19,429 nt of DNA from Palsa-870 sp039935415. GTDB lineage: Bacteria; Chloroflexota; Dormibacteria; Dormibacterales; Dormibacteraceae. Positions 13,150-19,429 of this stretch are shown here, piece after piece. The number at the start of each line of letters is the position of its first letter. Position 1 is the stretch's first letter. The stretch lies in contig JBDTKH010000022.1 of the NCBI GenBank assembly GCA_039935415.1, positions 1-19,429 of the forward strand, given 5' to 3'. The notes under the pieces are model-generated. The model did no database searches and was not told the origin of the DNA. It saw nothing but the letters and a program-made list of their open reading frames with translations. The position numbers and the translations under genes were made by a program.

Positions 13150-13296
13150 TTGGAAGGCTACTGCTTGAAGGACAAGAAGAAGGTCGAAATGGTCGACCCT
13201 CAGCCGATCACGATGAAGAATGGAAAGCCGGCAACAGTTGGTACGTGTCCTAACTGCGGCACCAAGATCTACAAGATCGGCAAGGCGACGGTGTAA
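13150..13296 (+). CDS. Small zinc-ribbon protein, DUF5679-like
   Basis: 48 aa from TTG 13150: opens MEGYCLKDKKKVEM, then PITMKNGKPATVGTCPNCGTKIYKIGK. The pattern YC-x-K, a KNGKPA turn and a closing TCPNCGTK knuckle matches the small DUF5679 family. The closing CxxC is intact, but the opening knuckle has only one cysteine (CLKD), so zinc binding may use another ligand or be weak. The longer frame from ATG 13078 starts upstream of the predicted transcription start and adds unrelated residues. A GGTGA ribosome site lies just before the TTG. Probably expressed alone and strongly, given its own promoter and the strong terminator right after. Function unknown. Confidence 0.75.
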   Translation: MEGYCLKDKKKVEMVDPQPITMKNGKPATVGTCPNCGTKIYKIGKATV

Positions 13297-13309
13297 CAAG
13301 AGTTCGACC

Positions 13310-13347
13310 AAAGGGCCGCTCCTTGATGGAGCGGCCTTTTTGTTTTT
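13310..13347 (+). terminator. Strong intrinsic terminator
   Basis: GGCCGCTCC (13314-13322), loop TTGAT, GGAGCGGCC (13328-13336), then TTTTTGTTTTT. The perfect 9-bp GC stem can be extended by the A-rich bases before it pairing with the T-run. It ends the zinc-ribbon transcript; on the opposite strand the tail is only CTTTGG, so it is at best a weak stop for the convergent TrkA gene. Confidence 0.93.
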
Positions 13348-13350
13348 GTG

Positions 13351-13752
13351 TCAGGTCGTGATGGGAGGCTCCAGCGCGCCGAGCAGAACATCCACCGCTG
13401 ACACAGCCTCATCGACGCCGAGCATCTTGAAGATCTCGACATTGGAAGGATTGTTCACACGCGCAATGGTCTTCTTGACCTTGAAGTGGCGCTTGGCCAT
13501 CTGCAAGGCGATCAGGTTGTCCTCGTCGTCAGCCGTGACGGCGACGATGGCATCGGCGCGCTCGATTCCCGTCTGCGAGAGAAACTTCACCTCGCAACCA
13601 TCGCCGCGCATCACGATGCTGCCGAGCTGGGTCTCGAGCCAGTCTGCGCGCCGCGATTCCTTTTCGATGAGGGTGACCTCGTGACCACGTTCGAGCAGGT
13701 CACGCGACATGTAGTAACCGACGGTCCCGCCACCGACGACGATCACGTACAT
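13351..13752 (-). CDS. TrkA-N / RCK-domain NAD-binding protein (second of pair)
   Basis: 133 aa Rossmann domain of the TrkA-N/RCK type, which gates or regulates K+ uptake systems by binding NAD(H), ATP or cyclic dinucleotides. GGGTVGYYMSRDLLERGHEV (7-26) holds the GxGxxG dinucleotide loop; VTLIEKES contains the acidic residue E30 that reads the ribose; MRGDG and AIVAVTADDEDNLIAL follow. There is no C-terminal TrkA-C/RCK-C ligand domain, so this is a bare RCK-N subunit. ATG 13752 lies 12 bases after the stop of a similar gene; the pair resembles ceoB/ceoC (trkA/trkB) of mycobacteria. No Trk or Ktr membrane channel is in this window. Confidence 0.87.
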   Translation of the reverse strand: MYVIVVGGGTVGYYMSRDLLERGHEVTLIEKESRRADWLETQLGSIVMRGDGCEVKFLSQTGIERADAIVAVTADDEDNLIALQMAKRHFKVKKTIARVNNPSNVEIFKMLGVDEAVSAVDVLLGALEPPITT

Positions 13753-13764
13753 GCGCGCCGCACC

Positions 13765-14187
13765 CTAGTGAGTCTCCAGCAGCGTCTTCTCGATGTGCTT
13801 GGCGCCCTCGATGGTCGGGCAGATCGTGTGGAGGCCGAGCTTCTCGTAAGCCTCAGCGCGCTCCGGGTCGTAGATGCGGGCGACGACCCGCGGGACCTTG
13901 AAGACGTGCTTGGCGACCTGCGCCGCCATGATGTTGCGGTTGTCACCTTCGGTGACGGCGACGAAGCCGTCGGCGTCCTCGATACCGGCCCGGCGCAGGA
14001 CCTCCGCGTCGGTGCCGTTGCCCACCACCTGGTCGCCTTTGAAGTCGCTGGTGATAACCCCGCGCGACGCCGCGCGCGAGAACTGGTTCGGGTCGCGGTC
14101 GATGATCACGACCTGGTGGCCGGAACGGTCCATGTCGGCTGCGATCTGCGAGCCGACCCTCCCACACCCAACGATCAGAAGCTTCAA
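13765..14187 (-). CDS. TrkA-N / RCK-domain NAD-binding protein (first of pair)
   Basis: 140 aa, same fold as its downstream neighbour. KLLIVGCGRVGSQIAADMDRSG (2-23) holds the GxGxxG loop, VVIIDRDPNQ carries the ribose-binding acidic residue, and VVGNGTD and GFVAVTEGDNRNIMAAQVA are typical RCK-N strands. It also lacks the RCK-C domain. The two proteins are related but clearly distinct, fitting a heteromeric gating ring. The start is TTG 14187: a perfect TATAAT lies at 14201-14196 on the minus strand, only 8 bases upstream, and no Shine-Dalgarno is visible, so the message seems leaderless with a TTG start. Divergent from the small membrane protein at 14249. Confidence 0.87.
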   Translation of the reverse strand: MKLLIVGCGRVGSQIAADMDRSGHQVVIIDRDPNQFSRAASRGVITSDFKGDQVVGNGTDAEVLRRAGIEDADGFVAVTEGDNRNIMAAQVAKHVFKVPRVVARIYDPERAEAYEKLGLHTICPTIEGAKHIEKTLLETH

Positions 14188-14195
14188 GAGCGTTG

Positions 14196-14201
14196 ATTAT
14201 A
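14196..14201 (-). promoter_or_regulatory. Perfect -10 box TATAAT of the TrkA pair
   Basis: TATAAT on the minus strand, 8 bases before TTG 14187. No -35 match at 17 bases upstream. The spacing would put the transcription start on or within one or two bases of the start codon. Confidence 0.55.
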
Positions 14202-14234
14202 GGAGGCCCTCACGGCGCCTCCGCTTGAGCTTGT

Positions 14235-14240
14235 TAGGAT
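14235..14240 (+). promoter_or_regulatory. Putative -10 box TAGGAT, divergent partner
   Basis: TAGGAT, 8 bases before GTG 14249, facing away from the TATAAT box 34 bases to its left. No good -35 seen. Confidence 0.4.
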
Positions 14241-14248
14241 TTGGGCGC

Positions 14249-14437
14249 GTGCGCTTCCCCTTCACGTTCATTGGTGTCATAGCGCTTGGAATCGGGCTGT
14301 GGGTGCTGGTCTACCTGGCCGGTCACCGAGGCCTCGACGCAGGTTCCCAGTGGATCGCGGCGGCTACGGTCGGGATCTCATGGGCGTTTGCCGGCTATGT
14401 GCTGATCCGGCGCGTCCGCCGCGGCCCTCAGCATTGA
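14249..14437 (+). CDS. Two-helix small membrane protein, 62 aa
   Basis: Starts at GTG 14249 as MRFPFTFIGVIALGIGLWVL. Two transmembrane helices are visible, about residues 5-25 and 34-54, joined by a short polar loop (AGHRGLDAGSQ), ending in a basic tail RRVRRGPQH; the positive-inside rule puts both ends in the cytoplasm. Not a known family to me. The universal stress protein gene follows after 19 bases, so the two are likely one operon. The upstream frame in the same phase runs antisense to the TrkA gene and is not used. Its position between K+ gating subunits and UspA suggests a stress or ion-related membrane role, which is inference only. Confidence 0.6.
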   Translation: MRFPFTFIGVIALGIGLWVLVYLAGHRGLDAGSQWIAAATVGISWAFAGYVLIRRVRRGPQH

Positions 14438-14456
14438 TCGGCGGCTCGCGGCTCTG

Positions 14457-14912
14457 ATGGCTGACCACTCTCACCCGCCGACCTCCAAGAAGGTCCTGGT
14501 CGCGGTGGGAGGCCAGGGAATCGACGCCGAGACGGTGCGGCTCGCCTGCCGGATGACCGACCCGCAGGGAGGGCGGCTGTATGGAGTGCATATCATCGAG
14601 GTGAACCGGTCGCTGCCGCTGGGAGCGGTCCTGGACGAGGTGGTCGAGCGGGGGGAGAAGATCCTGGACGAGGTGGAGCAGCTGGCGGCGGAGTCTCAGC
14701 TCCCGGTGGAGACGGAGCTGGTCCAGGCGCGCGACACGGGGCCGGCCCTCGTGGACGAGGCCGTCGAGTGGGGGGCCGACCTGATCGTGATGGGCCTGCC
14801 GTACAAGAGGCGGTTTGGCGAGTTCAACATGGGCAAGACCGTCCCCTACGTGCTGAAGAACGCCAACTGCAGGGTGATGCTGTTCCGGGAGCACCGCGAA
14901 CACTCCGACTGA
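14457..14912 (+). CDS. Universal stress protein, UspA fold
   Basis: 151-aa single UspA domain. KKVLVAVGGQGIDAETVRLAC (11-31) is the first strand and helix, GGRLYGVHIIEVNR the second strand, a long helix EVVERGEKILDEVEQLAAES follows, and ADLIVMGLPYKRR (107-119) with GEFNMGKTVPYVLKNANCRVML is the closing nucleotide-loop region. The family ATP motif G-x2-G-x9-G-S/T is altered (MGLPYKRRFGEFNMGKT), so ATP binding is uncertain. Usp domains also regulate K+ transport (for example in KdpD), which fits the nearby TrkA-type pair. The ATG at 14457 was chosen as the only start before the first strand. Confidence 0.85.
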   Translation: MADHSHPPTSKKVLVAVGGQGIDAETVRLACRMTDPQGGRLYGVHIIEVNRSLPLGAVLDEVVERGEKILDEVEQLAAESQLPVETELVQARDTGPALVDEAVEWGADLIVMGLPYKRRFGEFNMGKTVPYVLKNANCRVMLFREHREHSD

Positions 14913-14923
14913 CCGCAAATCCA

Positions 14924-14957
14924 GGCCCTTCGCGGGCCCTCTCTGCGGGCCCTCCCT
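14924..14957 (+). repeat. GC-rich hairpin and 13-base direct repeat after usp
   Basis: GGCCC (14924-14928), loop TTCGC, GGGCC (14934-14938) can form a short hairpin. GCGGGCCCTCTCT (14932-14944) is repeated as GCGGGCCCTCCCT (14945-14957) with one change. Possibly a weak terminator; no T-run. Confidence 0.35.
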
Positions 14958-15015
14958 CTCTCGGCCGCTCCCTCACCCAGCCTGCCGAGCCTGCCGTAGA
15001 CCGTAGACGACCGAA

Positions 15016-15044
15016 TTGGCCGGCACAACCCAGGTTGTTAGGGT
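15016..15044 (+). promoter_or_regulatory. Promoter of DUF2127 gene, leaderless
   Basis: TTGGCC (15016-15021), 17-base spacer, TAGGGT (15039-15044), then 7 bases to ATG 15052. It is the best complete promoter of the leaderless type in the window. Confidence 0.55.
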
Positions 15045-15051
15045 CACGTCG

Positions 15052-15582
15052 ATGACGGATCCAGCGCCCGACCGGGCCCACTACCTCGCGCGCTTGTGGG
15101 CGGAGCTTGGAAGGATGGGCGGCGAGCATGACGCCTTCATCAAGGTCATCATCATCGAGCGTCTGGTCAAAGCCCTCGTGCTGATCGCGCTCGCCATCGG
15201 CTTGCTGGTCGTCGGCGAAAAGGGGCTGCTAACGATGTGGGCGCAAGACGCCCGGGACGACCTCAATCTCGACGCCGGTCAAGGCTTCATCCAGCAGATC
15301 CTCTTGCGTCTGCTCGTGTTCATCGGTTCGTTCAGCCACATCAATCTGCTGGCGATCGGCGCCATCGGGTATGCCCTGCTCGAAGGCGCCGAAGGAGTGG
15401 GGTTGGCGATGCGACGGCGATGGGCCGAGTACCTGACCGTGATCGCGACGAGCATCCTGATCCCATTCGAGGCGTATGAGGTGGTCTACCACGTGACGCT
15501 CGTCAGGGTCGGGGCTCTTCTACTGAACGTTGCCGTGGTGGGCTACCTGGCTTACCGGAAGCGCCTGTTTGTGGGCATCTGA
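15052..15582 (+). CDS. DUF2127 family integral membrane protein
   Basis: 176 aa from ATG 15052, four hydrophobic helices. IERLVKALVLIALAIGLLVVG is the first; LLVFIGSFSHINLLAIGAIGYALLEGAEGVGL contains the second; RRRWAEYLTVIATSILIPFEAYEVV is the hallmark segment of DUF2127, and VGALLLNVAVVGYLAYRKRL closes the protein. The family is widespread and uncharacterised. A promoter ends 7 bases before the ATG, so the mRNA is probably leaderless; an upstream in-frame start at 15016 would lie inside that promoter. The last 63 bases overlap the convergent glycosyltransferase gene, an unusually long tail-to-tail overlap. Function unknown. Confidence 0.88.
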   Translation: MTDPAPDRAHYLARLWAELGRMGGEHDAFIKVIIIERLVKALVLIALAIGLLVVGEKGLLTMWAQDARDDLNLDAGQGFIQQILLRLLVFIGSFSHINLLAIGAIGYALLEGAEGVGLAMRRRWAEYLTVIATSILIPFEAYEVVYHVTLVRVGALLLNVAVVGYLAYRKRLFVGI

Positions 15583-17544
15583 AGGCGGAGTCAGCCACAA
15601 GCATCTGAAGCCCGCGCGATGGGTGACGTAGCGAGCCAGCGCGGCCAGGGTCTTCAGGCCGTAGACGGTTGAGGTCCAAAAGCTGATCGAGCTCGCGTCC
15701 TCGTGGTACCTGCCGATCGCCGGCACCTCTCCGATCTTGAAACCGAGCGCGGCGGCCTGGATCAGCACCTGCGTGTCGAAAACGAAGTCGTTCCCGTTCT
15801 CCAGAAACGGAATGCCCTCGAGGAAGCGCCGCGAGTAGGCGCGATACCCCGTATGGAACTCGGAGAGGTGCAGGCCGAGGACGCGGTTCTCAGACGCGGT
15901 CAAGAACCGGTTGCCAAGACGTTTCCACCACGGCATTCCCGCCTTCGCCGGATCCAACCCGAGCCAGCGAGAGCCCAACACGATGTCAGCCTCGCCGTCT
16001 TCGATCACTCGGCACAGGTTGGGAATGATGGCGGGGTCGTACTGCCCGTCGGGGTGCAGCATGACCACGACGTCTGCGCCCATCTGCAAAGCCTGCCGGT
16101 AGCACGTCTTCTGGTTGCCGCCATAGCCGAGATTGCGCCTGTGTCGAATCACATCGAGGCGCAGTGCAGTCGCCACGCTCACTGTTGCGTCGGCGCTCGC
16201 GTCGTCCACCAGCAGAATCCGGTCCGCGTGTCCCGGTGGGATGTCGCCGACCACCTCCATGAGCGTCTTCGCGGCTCGATAGGCCGGCAGGACGATGACG
16301 CGGCGAGGCCGTGGGCCGCTCCAGGTGAGCTCGCCCAGCGGGATCGGATCGGGTCGCACGGACATTCGCTCGAAGGTCAGGTAGGCAGCGACGACGAGAG
16401 CTCCGAGCGCAGCCGACCAGAGATTGATCGCCAGCGTCATGTTGATCCCTGCGTAGGCGAGGCCGAGCACGACGGCCGCCGCACGCGGCCAGCGCAGCTG
16501 GCCGGCCAGCGCGAGGTCGGCGATCGCAAAGCCCGGAATGATCATCAACGCGAGGTCGTGAACGTTCTGGTGCGGGCTCAGGACGAGTGAAGCGGCGACC
16601 GCGAGAGCGAAGTCGAGCCGTGGCTTGTCCGGACGCCAGCTCAGCGAAAGGGCGACCAGCGCAAGCAGGAGGAGCAGAACAATGAGCGCGATCACCTTCC
16701 CGCCGCCGGGCACCGACTCGAGGATGTTTCGGAGCGAGTACACCGCCGTGTCGGTGTACACGAGCTGGCCGCCCGACGGCAGCCGGCCGCCGATTGCCCA
16801 CGTGCCGACCGCGCCCAGGTAGCTCCCCACGGCGCCGACCCCGAATCCGATGACCGAGACGATGCCGAGGACTGCCACCACGCCCGCGAAGCCGGCAAGT
16901 GCTCGCCAAGCCCGTCTGGCGAGGAAGAGCACCGGAATGAGCAGCAGGAGCTGGGGCTTGGCCAGCGCCAGCGCGCTGAAGATGCCTGCCCACCCCCGGC
17001 GGTCTTTCGCCCACGCGGTGTAGGCGGCGGCCAGCGGCACAAGCACGACGAGGTCCGACTGGCCCTGCAGGAAGGTCACGAAGAGGGGAAAGTAACCGGC
17101 GATCATCGCGGTGGCGACGATCGCGGCGCGCCCATGAATCCTCAGGCTGTTGCGCACGAGCAGCACCACGACCACGACCGCCAGGAGCATGTTGAAGGCC
17201 GCCATCGCGTAGTAGGCCTGGCGGTAGCTCAAATGCGCCAGCGGCGCGATGAGCAGCGTGTAGTAAGGAGGGTGAAAGTAGGGCAGGACGATGAACCGGT
17301 CTGGTGACTGGCCCGTCACCTGCAGCTCGACCTGCCTCTGCAGTGCCAGGTCGTAAACCGCCGACCCGCCTCTCGTCACGTACAGTCGCGCGGCTGAGTA
17401 AAACGAGAGAAAGTCCGGGCCTTCGAGCCTGCCGCGGACGAAGTTGATCCAGTAAGCCGTCCAGAAGACGAACGAGCCCACGCCGACGCCGGCTGCGGCG
17501 GCGAAGCTGAGGCGCCGCCACCTCTGGGTGGGGCGCTGGCTCAT
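15520..17544 (-). CDS. Fused GT87 membrane glycosyltransferase and GT2 polyprenyl-phosphate sugar synthase
   Basis: 674 aa in one uninterrupted frame. Residues 1-392 form a multi-helix GT-C enzyme of the GT87/DUF2029 (PimE-like) group: first helix about 13-31, first outer loop GPDFLSFYSAARL with candidate catalytic D44, further helices (116-130, 186-208, 219-237, 284-301, 375-390). Residues 413-640 are a soluble GT2 domain like dolichyl-phosphate mannose synthase: VIVLPAYRAAKTL (416-428), LLVDDASADAT (444-454), MLHPDGQYDP (495-504), DIVLGSRWLG (520-529) and FHTGYRAYSR (563-572). GT2 enzymes of this type make polyprenyl-phosphate sugars, the donors that GT87 enzymes use outside the membrane, so donor synthase and user appear fused. 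ATG 17544 overlaps the stop of the metallophosphoesterase (ATGA). An envelope glycolipid or lipoglycan product is likely. Confidence 0.9.
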   Translation of the reverse strand: MSQRPTQRWRRLSFAAAAGVGVGSFVFWTAYWINFVRGRLEGPDFLSFYSAARLYVTRGGSAVYDLALQRQVELQVTGQSPDRFIVLPYFHPPYYTLLIAPLAHLSYRQAYYAMAAFNMLLAVVVVVLLVRNSLRIHGRAAIVATAMIAGYFPLFVTFLQGQSDLVVLVPLAAAYTAWAKDRRGWAGIFSALALAKPQLLLLIPVLFLARRAWRALAGFAGVVAVLGIVSVIGFGVGAVGSYLGAVGTWAIGGRLPSGGQLVYTDTAVYSLRNILESVPGGGKVIALIVLLLLLALVALSLSWRPDKPRLDFALAVAASLVLSPHQNVHDLALMIIPGFAIADLALAGQLRWPRAAAVVLGLAYAGINMTLAINLWSAALGALVVAAYLTFERMSVRPDPIPLGELTWSGPRPRRVIVLPAYRAAKTLMEVVGDIPPGHADRILLVDDASADATVSVATALRLDVIRHRRNLGYGGNQKTCYRQALQMGADVVVMLHPDGQYDPAIIPNLCRVIEDGEADIVLGSRWLGLDPAKAGMPWWKRLGNRFLTASENRVLGLHLSEFHTGYRAYSRRFLEGIPFLENGNDFVFDTQVLIQAAALGFKIGEVPAIGRYHEDASSISFWTSTVYGLKTLAALARYVTHRAGFRCLWLTPPSDAHKQALPVSQVAHHGNVQ

Positions 17545-18254
17545 CGCCCCGTTTCGAGTCGGAGTGCGAAACGTTCCGGGAGCTTGGCCTTCCTGATCGC
17601 CCTCTGCGCGCCCTTGATGTCGTAGCGGATGCGACGGAACTCGTAGGCCTCGTTTTCCACATCCCATACCCCGTAGCTGGCGGTCGGGCTGCCATCTCGC
17701 GGCTGGCCGACGCTGCCGGGGTTCACCAGAGCGGGGCTCTTGAGGTGAAAGGTGTCGACGCGGTACTCGTGGGTGACGACGCCATCCACGAGGCCAAAGA
17801 TTCCAGGTACATGCGTGTGGCCGTGAAAGCAGATGCCACCGTTGATCAATTCCAGGTTTGCGTGCGCGACTGCCGTGTCCAGCACGTATTCGTAGATATG
17901 GTCGCGGGGGCTTGCATGAACCATCAGCACGTCATGTTCGACGCGGCTGTCGGGCAATCCGCGCAGCCACGCGAGTCGATCGTCTCCAATCTCGTCGACG
18001 GTCCAGCGGACCACCGACGCCGCGTCGTCGTTGAACCACTCGAGAATTTCGGGGTCGGTGCAGGCGCGGTCGTGGTTACCGACCAGGGTCGGCCAACTGC
18101 GCTTCATGACCTCGTCGATGCAGCGCTTCGGGTCGCCTCCGTACCCCACCACATCGCCCAGGCATAGAGTCGCGTCGACGGGCGGGCAGTCGCGGACCAC
18201 CGCCTCCAGCGCCTGCCAGTTGGCGTGGATGTCCGAGAAGATCGCGATTTTCAA
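17541..18254 (-). CDS. Calcineurin-like metallophosphoesterase, YfcE/MJ0936-type
   Basis: 237-aa dimetal phosphoesterase. IAIFSDIHANWQALE (D8, H10), LCLGDVVGYGG (D34), LVGNHDRAC (N60, H61), MVHASPRD (H113) and FHGHTHVPG (H146, H148) give all metal ligands. The short, single-domain form resembles YfcE and archaeal MJ0936 phosphodiesterases. Substrate unknown. The start is TTG 18254, which forms a TTGA overlap with the stop of the AI-2E-type gene; no closer ATG exists before the first metal motif. It is the middle gene of a three-gene operon with membrane and glycosyltransferase partners, so a role in envelope precursor turnover is possible but unproven. Confidence 0.9.
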   Translation of the reverse strand: MKIAIFSDIHANWQALEAVVRDCPPVDATLCLGDVVGYGGDPKRCIDEVMKRSWPTLVGNHDRACTDPEILEWFNDDAASVVRWTVDEIGDDRLAWLRGLPDSRVEHDVLMVHASPRDHIYEYVLDTAVAHANLELINGGICFHGHTHVPGIFGLVDGVVTHEYRVDTFHLKSPALVNPGSVGQPRDGSPTASYGVWDVENEAYEFRRIRYDIKGAQRAIRKAKLPERFALRLETGR

Positions 18255-19396
18255 GCCGGCTTCTCATACAGGCGCGGATAGATGTGGCCGAAGAGGATGC
18301 GAAGCGTCGCCGCAATCGGGACCGCGATGAACATGCCCAGGATGCCCGCCCAGCTGAAACCAGCGATGAACGCGACGATGACGAGGATTGGCGGCAGCTT
18401 GACCGCGTCGCCCATGACTTTCGGATAGACAAAGTTGAGGATGACGTTGGAGATCAGGAAGTACACGACCGCGACCAAGAGCGCTGTGAGCGGCCCGGCA
18501 GCCAGTCCTACCAGGATGGCGGGGATTGCGCCGAGGAATGGCCCGAGGTAGGGGACGAGCGCGGTGATGCCTGCAATGAGGCCGAGAGCCACTGGGTCTG
18601 CCAGGCCGAGGATCCAACACGCGATGCCGGATAGGACCCCGATTATGGCCGCGATGATCAACTGGCCACGAACGTACGCGTAGAGCATCTTGCGGACTCT
18701 CCGCCAGATCTGGTCGAAGTCGGTGCGGTAATCGTTCGGCACCAACCGCCTGAGCACGCGCCGGACGGATGCCGCGTCAAGGGCCAGAAGGAAGGCGACG
18801 ATGAACATCAACACGAGCTGGAGCAGCGTGGTGAGCGCGGTGACGCCGATCGTGACCGCGTTTCCAAACTGACCAAGCAGGTATTCCTTGAGGTGCGAGT
18901 TGATCGCGTCGGTCGTGCCTTTGATGTCGACAGTGATGCCGAAGATCTGAACGGGCGCACCCTGGAGGCTGTTGATTCGGTCCTGGGCAGCGACCGCAAG
19001 GCTCGGCACCTGGAGCTGGAGGCGTCCGACCTCGTTGACCACCAGTGGAACGATCAGCAGAACCAGGCCGGCCATCGCGACGATGATCACGAGAAACACG
19101 AGCACGAGCGCGAGCACGCGCGGGATGCCGATCGAGACCAGTCGGGTCACCGTGGGCTGGATCAGGAAGGCGATGGCGGCGCCCAATACGAACGCACCGA
19201 GGAAGTCCCGCAGCAAGTAGAGCACGATCACCGAGACGACGAGGGCCGCGAGGCCAAATACGATCTGGAGGTATCTCCGGCGCCGCTTTGGATCAAGCGT
19301 CGCCCAGGACGAAACCGTCACCGCCGTTATTGGTGCCGGTTCCTCAGGCTCACTCTCGTGTGACGCGCCGCGTGGGCTCGAACGCACGTTACGCAA
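18251..19396 (-). CDS. AI-2E transporter family membrane protein
   Basis: 381 aa, TTG start at 19396. About eight helices: two near 46-80 (QIVFGLAALVVSVIVLYLL and LGAFVLGAAIAFLIQP), two near 93-120, then a soluble middle (120-180), and the family C-terminal half with VRGQLIIAAIIGVLSG, ALGLIAGITALVPYLGPFLGAIPA, FLISNVILNFVYPKVMGDAVKLPP and GFSWAGILGMFIAVPIAATLRIL. The VPYLGPFLGAIPA motif is diagnostic of this family (TqsA/PerM/YtvI). Members export AI-2 or act as ion antiporters; AI-2 itself is not implied. A CATACT box (19409-19404, minus strand) lies 7 bases upstream, so this may be another leaderless start; GTG at 19387 is an alternative. First gene of the operon with the phosphoesterase and the glycosyltransferase. 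Confidence 0.92.
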   Translation of the reverse strand: MRNVRSSPRGASHESEPEEPAPITAVTVSSWATLDPKRRRRYLQIVFGLAALVVSVIVLYLLRDFLGAFVLGAAIAFLIQPTVTRLVSIGIPRVLALVLVFLVIIVAMAGLVLLIVPLVVNEVGRLQLQVPSLAVAAQDRINSLQGAPVQIFGITVDIKGTTDAINSHLKEYLLGQFGNAVTIGVTALTTLLQLVLMFIVAFLLALDAASVRRVLRRLVPNDYRTDFDQIWRRVRKMLYAYVRGQLIIAAIIGVLSGIACWILGLADPVALGLIAGITALVPYLGPFLGAIPAILVGLAAGPLTALLVAVVYFLISNVILNFVYPKVMGDAVKLPPILVIVAFIAGFSWAGILGMFIAVPIAATLRILFGHIYPRLYEKPA

Positions 19397-19429
19397 TCAC
19401 CGCAGTATGACGAGGAAACCAGCGCCCAG

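Noticed and set aside
15986..17695. A 569-codon minus-strand frame in another phase of the glycosyltransferase
   Set aside because: It is the +1 shadow of a 674-aa protein with helices and GT2 motifs; its own product is Arg/Gly/Pro-rich noise.
1..19429. Defence islands, prophage, CRISPR, tRNA or IS elements
   Set aside because: I found no repeat-spacer pattern, transposase, integrase, phage protein or tRNA cloverleaf. The macrodomain alone is not enough to call an ADP-ribosylation toxin system because no ADP-ribosyltransferase is present.

Overview
This is a gene-dense, GC-rich bacterial window. About 21 protein genes cover nearly all of it, and I see no rRNA, tRNA, CRISPR array or insertion sequence. 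GTG and TTG starts are common, 4-base stop/start overlaps are frequent, and several genes begin 6 to 8 bases after a TANNNT -10 box, which suggests leaderless mRNAs. Together with the rpsF-ssb-rpsR order, a zinc-binding S18 and an EF-G2 paralogue, this points to a high-GC Terrabacteria lineage (Actinomycetota, Chloroflexota or Candidatus Dormibacterota). A soil Dormibacterota-like genome is my best guess, but I cannot settle the phylum without a database search.

Layout. 1-2336 (minus): the operon rpsF-ssb-rpsR, then a class V aminotransferase that runs off the left edge. 2533-3207 (plus): a membrane-anchored, histidine-rich extracytoplasmic protein. 3191-5335 (minus): an HTH regulator, an M24 peptidase and an XRE-TPR regulator in one tight operon. 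5467-5691 (minus): a small orphan. 5784-7817 (plus): an EF-G2-like GTPase. 7827-9830 (plus): a GlpA-type glycerol-3-phosphate dehydrogenase and a small single-cluster Fe-S protein. 10065-11033 (plus): two unrecognised genes behind a good promoter carrying a perfect DnaA box. 11048-13054 (plus): a PHP phosphoesterase, a PfkB kinase and a macrodomain protein with overlapping junctions. 13150-13296: a tiny zinc-ribbon protein ending at a strong terminator. 13351-14187 (minus): two RCK/TrkA-N proteins. 14249-14912 (plus): a two-helix membrane peptide and a universal stress protein. 15052-15582 (plus): a DUF2127 membrane protein. 15520-19396 (minus): an AI-2E-family membrane protein, a metallophosphoesterase and a GT87-GT2 fusion glycosyltransferase, joined by 4-base overlaps.

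The genes form several small functional units: translation and ssDNA binding at the left; glycerol-3-phosphate oxidation with electrons probably passed through an [2Fe-2S] domain to a [4Fe-4S] partner; a putative phosphoester/sugar/ADP-ribose operon; potassium or stress signalling in the middle right; and cell-envelope glycan synthesis at the far right. The most unusual candidates are the fused donor-synthase/mannosyltransferase-like enzyme, the reduced GlpA plus mini-GlpC pair, and the PHP-PfkB-macrodomain operon.
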